From Comamonadaceae bacterium (GTDB lineage Bacteria > Pseudomonadota > Gammaproteobacteria > Burkholderiales > Burkholderiaceae_C): a stretch of 34,650 nt of DNA. The stretch spans positions 1 through 34,650 of the forward strand of contig CANJOS010000015.1 in the NCBI GenBank assembly GCA_947476015.1. The letters are read 5' to 3'. The translations under genes were made by a program, and so were the position numbers. This document shows positions 33,323 to 34,650 of the stretch, piece after piece; position 1 is the stretch's first letter; the number at the start of each line of letters is the position of its first letter. The notes beneath the pieces were generated by a model. That model ran no database searches. It was not told the origin of the DNA and saw only the letters and a list, made by a program, of their open reading frames with translations.

Positions 33323-34101
33323 GAATCGCTTTGGGCATCACCTACAACGGTCAGTCCTATCAAGGTTGGCAAAGCCAAAGCACGGGCCTTACCATTCAAG
33401 ACAAATTGGAAAAGGCCCTCAAAGAATTCACCACTCAAAAAGTCACCACCCTCTGCGCAGGCCGAACCGATGCGGGTGTGCATGGTTTGATGCAAGTGGT
33501 TCACTTTGACACGCCCCTTGAGCGCGACATGGCCTCTTGGATGCGCGGCACCAATCGCTATTTGCCAGATGACATTTCAGTCCAATGGGCTCATGAGGTT
33601 GCTCCTGAATTTCATGCACGCGGCAGCGCTTTATCGCGCCGCTATGCTTACATCGTTCTGGAGTCTCCTGTTCGTCCGAGCTTGGAACATGGTCGTGTAG
33701 GCTGGGTTTACCGCGCCTTGAATGAAGAAGCCATGCGCCAAGCGGCCCAATACTTATTAGGTGAGCACGATTTCACCTCTTTCAGAGCCAGCAGTTGCCA
33801 GGCTTTGTCGCCCATCAAAACCCTGATCCGGGTTGAAGTCCACAAACACGGCCCTTACTGGCGATTTGAATTTGAGGGGAATGCTTTCTTGCATCACATG
33901 ATCCGCAATATTATGGGCTGCATGGTCACCATCGGCCAAGGCTTTCAAGCACCAGAATGGATGGCCGAAGTGATTGCAAGCAAGCGCAGAGATGCGGCTT
34001 CACCGACATTCTCTCCCGATGGCTTGTATTTTTTAGGCCCCGTTTATGATACCCAGTGGGGCCTGCCAACCAGCACCCCACCGTTTTTCTGGTTGCCATG
34101 A
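33319..34101 (+). CDS. truA: tRNA pseudouridine(38-40) synthase TruA
   Basis: Makes pseudouridine at positions 38-40 of the tRNA anticodon stem-loop. It has 260 aa. The catalytic Asp51 is in CAGRTDAGVHG. YNGQSYQGWQSQ at the N-terminus, FHARGSALSRRYAYIV and FEFEGNAFLHHMIRNIMGCM are family hallmarks. The start is GTG at 33319, overlapping the fimV stop (GTGA), which gives the expected MRIALGITYNG. Translation is probably coupled to fimV. The stop overlaps trpF by ATGA. Confidence 0.96.
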   Translation: MRIALGITYNGQSYQGWQSQSTGLTIQDKLEKALKEFTTQKVTTLCAGRTDAGVHGLMQVVHFDTPLERDMASWMRGTNRYLPDDISVQWAHEVAPEFHARGSALSRRYAYIVLESPVRPSLEHGRVGWVYRALNEEAMRQAAQYLLGEHDFTSFRASSCQALSPIKTLIRVEVHKHGPYWRFEFEGNAFLHHMIRNIMGCMVTIGQGFQAPEWMAEVIASKRRDAASPTFSPDGLYFLGPVYDTQWGLPTSTPPFFWLP

Positions 34102-34650
34102 CGACTGCCCACAACACTTTCATCAAAATTTGCGGCATCACTCGCGAAGTTGATGTCTTGGCCTGCGTCAATGCGGGTGCCAATGCCATTGGTTTTGTGA
34201 TGTACCCCCCAAGCGCCCGATACGTTTCACCTGAGCGCGCTGGTGTATTAGCCAAGTTATTGCCCTCTGGCACCCAGGCTGTTCTCTTGTTTGTCAACGC
34301 CAGCCTAGAAGACGTCAAAACCGCCTGCAACGCCATACCCAACGCAATGCTTCAATTTCATGGCGATGAATCTCCCGCCGAATGCGACCGCTTGGCCCAA
34401 GCTGTGAATCGCCCCTACTGGCGAGCAGCCCGAATTCCCACAGAAAACACCGCTTCATTTGACTTGGTAAAATTCACCCAAGATTATTCAAATGCCAAGG
34501 CCATTCTGCTCGACGCTCATGTTGACGGATACGGTGGTGGCGGGAAAACATTCAATTGGTCACAGCTTCCTCCAAACGTCAACGCTCACCTCGTTTTGAG
34601 TGGTGGATTGACGCCTGCAAATGTGACCGATGGCATTCGCCTGCTTCGGC
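34098..34650 (+). CDS. trpF: Phosphoribosylanthranilate isomerase (cut by window edge)
   Basis: Third step of tryptophan synthesis from anthranilate. 184 residues are visible before the edge, most of the usual 200-210. The catalytic Cys is in FIKICGITR (Cys12). IGFVMYPPSARYVSPERA, LLFVNASLEDV, LQFHGDESPAECDRL and the catalytic Asp region AILLDAHVDGYGGGGKTF follow, then LVLSGGLTPANV. The ATG overlaps the truA stop (ATGA). In relatives trpB and trpA follow, presumably beyond the edge. Confidence 0.96.
   Translation, partial: MTTAHNTFIKICGITREVDVLACVNAGANAIGFVMYPPSARYVSPERAGVLAKLLPSGTQAVLLFVNASLEDVKTACNAIPNAMLQFHGDESPAECDRLAQAVNRPYWRAARIPTENTASFDLVKFTQDYSNAKAILLDAHVDGYGGGGKTFNWSQLPPNVNAHLVLSGGLTPANVTDGIRLLR

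Noticed and set aside
33256-33330. Frameshift at the end of fimV explaining its short length
   Set aside because: truA starts within the fimV stop (GTGA) and is intact, so there is no room for a lost C-terminal part after this point.
1-34650. tRNA genes, CRISPR array, insertion sequence, prophage or att sites
   Set aside because: No cloverleaf, regular spaced repeat, transposase, integrase or terminal inverted repeat was seen on reading both strands; a dedicated search was not possible.

Overview
The window looks like a core chromosomal segment of a betaproteobacterium of the order Burkholderiales, most likely family Comamonadaceae. Gene order and protein character point to a compact freshwater type such as Limnohabitans or Rhodoferax; this is inference, since no search was possible. 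The evidence is the set of Burkholderiales-typical neighbourhoods: rpsP-rimM-trmD-rplS; purM divergent from perM-hda-HAD-pcnB-folK; murJ next to rpsT; a DUF3579 gene divergent from argD-argF; a TCA block with mdh, a CoA-ester lyase, acnB, a GntR regulator, sdhCDAB-sdhE and gltA; then leuCDB-asd-fimV-truA-trpF. Base composition looks moderate and uniform. I saw no tRNA, rRNA, insertion sequence, prophage, CRISPR array or toxin-antitoxin pair, and no gap above 300 bases.

Layout. 1-2459: the tail of an unidentified + strand gene meets the minus-strand ribosomal/tRNA-modification operon at a bidirectional terminator. 2592-3586: a GNAT acetyltransferase and a TM2-like membrane protein, the most accessory-looking part. 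3577-7953: a minus-strand chain folK, pcnB, HAD phosphatase, hda, perM, mostly joined by 4-base stop/start overlaps. 8084-9115: purM. 9126-11552: a SirB1-like protein and murJ on minus. 11669-11965: rpsT with a clear promoter and terminator. 12093-14729: DUF3579 divergent from argD-argF. 14726-15931: an FAD monooxygenase. 16020-21150: the minus operon mdh, CoA-ester lyase, a small secreted protein, acnB. 21376-22155: the GntR regulator. 22298-27398: sdhC, sdhD, sdhA, sdhB, sdhE, gltA. 27488-30749: leuC, leuD, leuB. 30821 to the end: asd, a short fimV, truA and the start of trpF.

How they work together. The central 11 kb encodes citrate synthase, aconitase, malate dehydrogenase and the complete succinate dehydrogenase with its flavinylation factor, around one GntR/UTRA regulator. 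The flanks carry arginine, leucine, aspartate-family and tryptophan biosynthesis that draw on TCA intermediates. A perfect 12-base palindrome, TCTTATATAAGA, occurs in two places, both divergent promoter regions: mdh/gntR and DUF3579/argD. It is the best candidate for a shared operator tying the TCA cycle to arginine synthesis.

No wholly new multi-gene system is evident. The observations most worth a second look are that shared palindrome, a textbook terminator-like hairpin inside rimM paired with a likely separate rplS promoter, a MliC-like secreted protein embedded in the TCA operon, a FimV protein lacking its usual long cytoplasmic C-terminus, and a purM leader with no G in the last 41 bases before the start codon.
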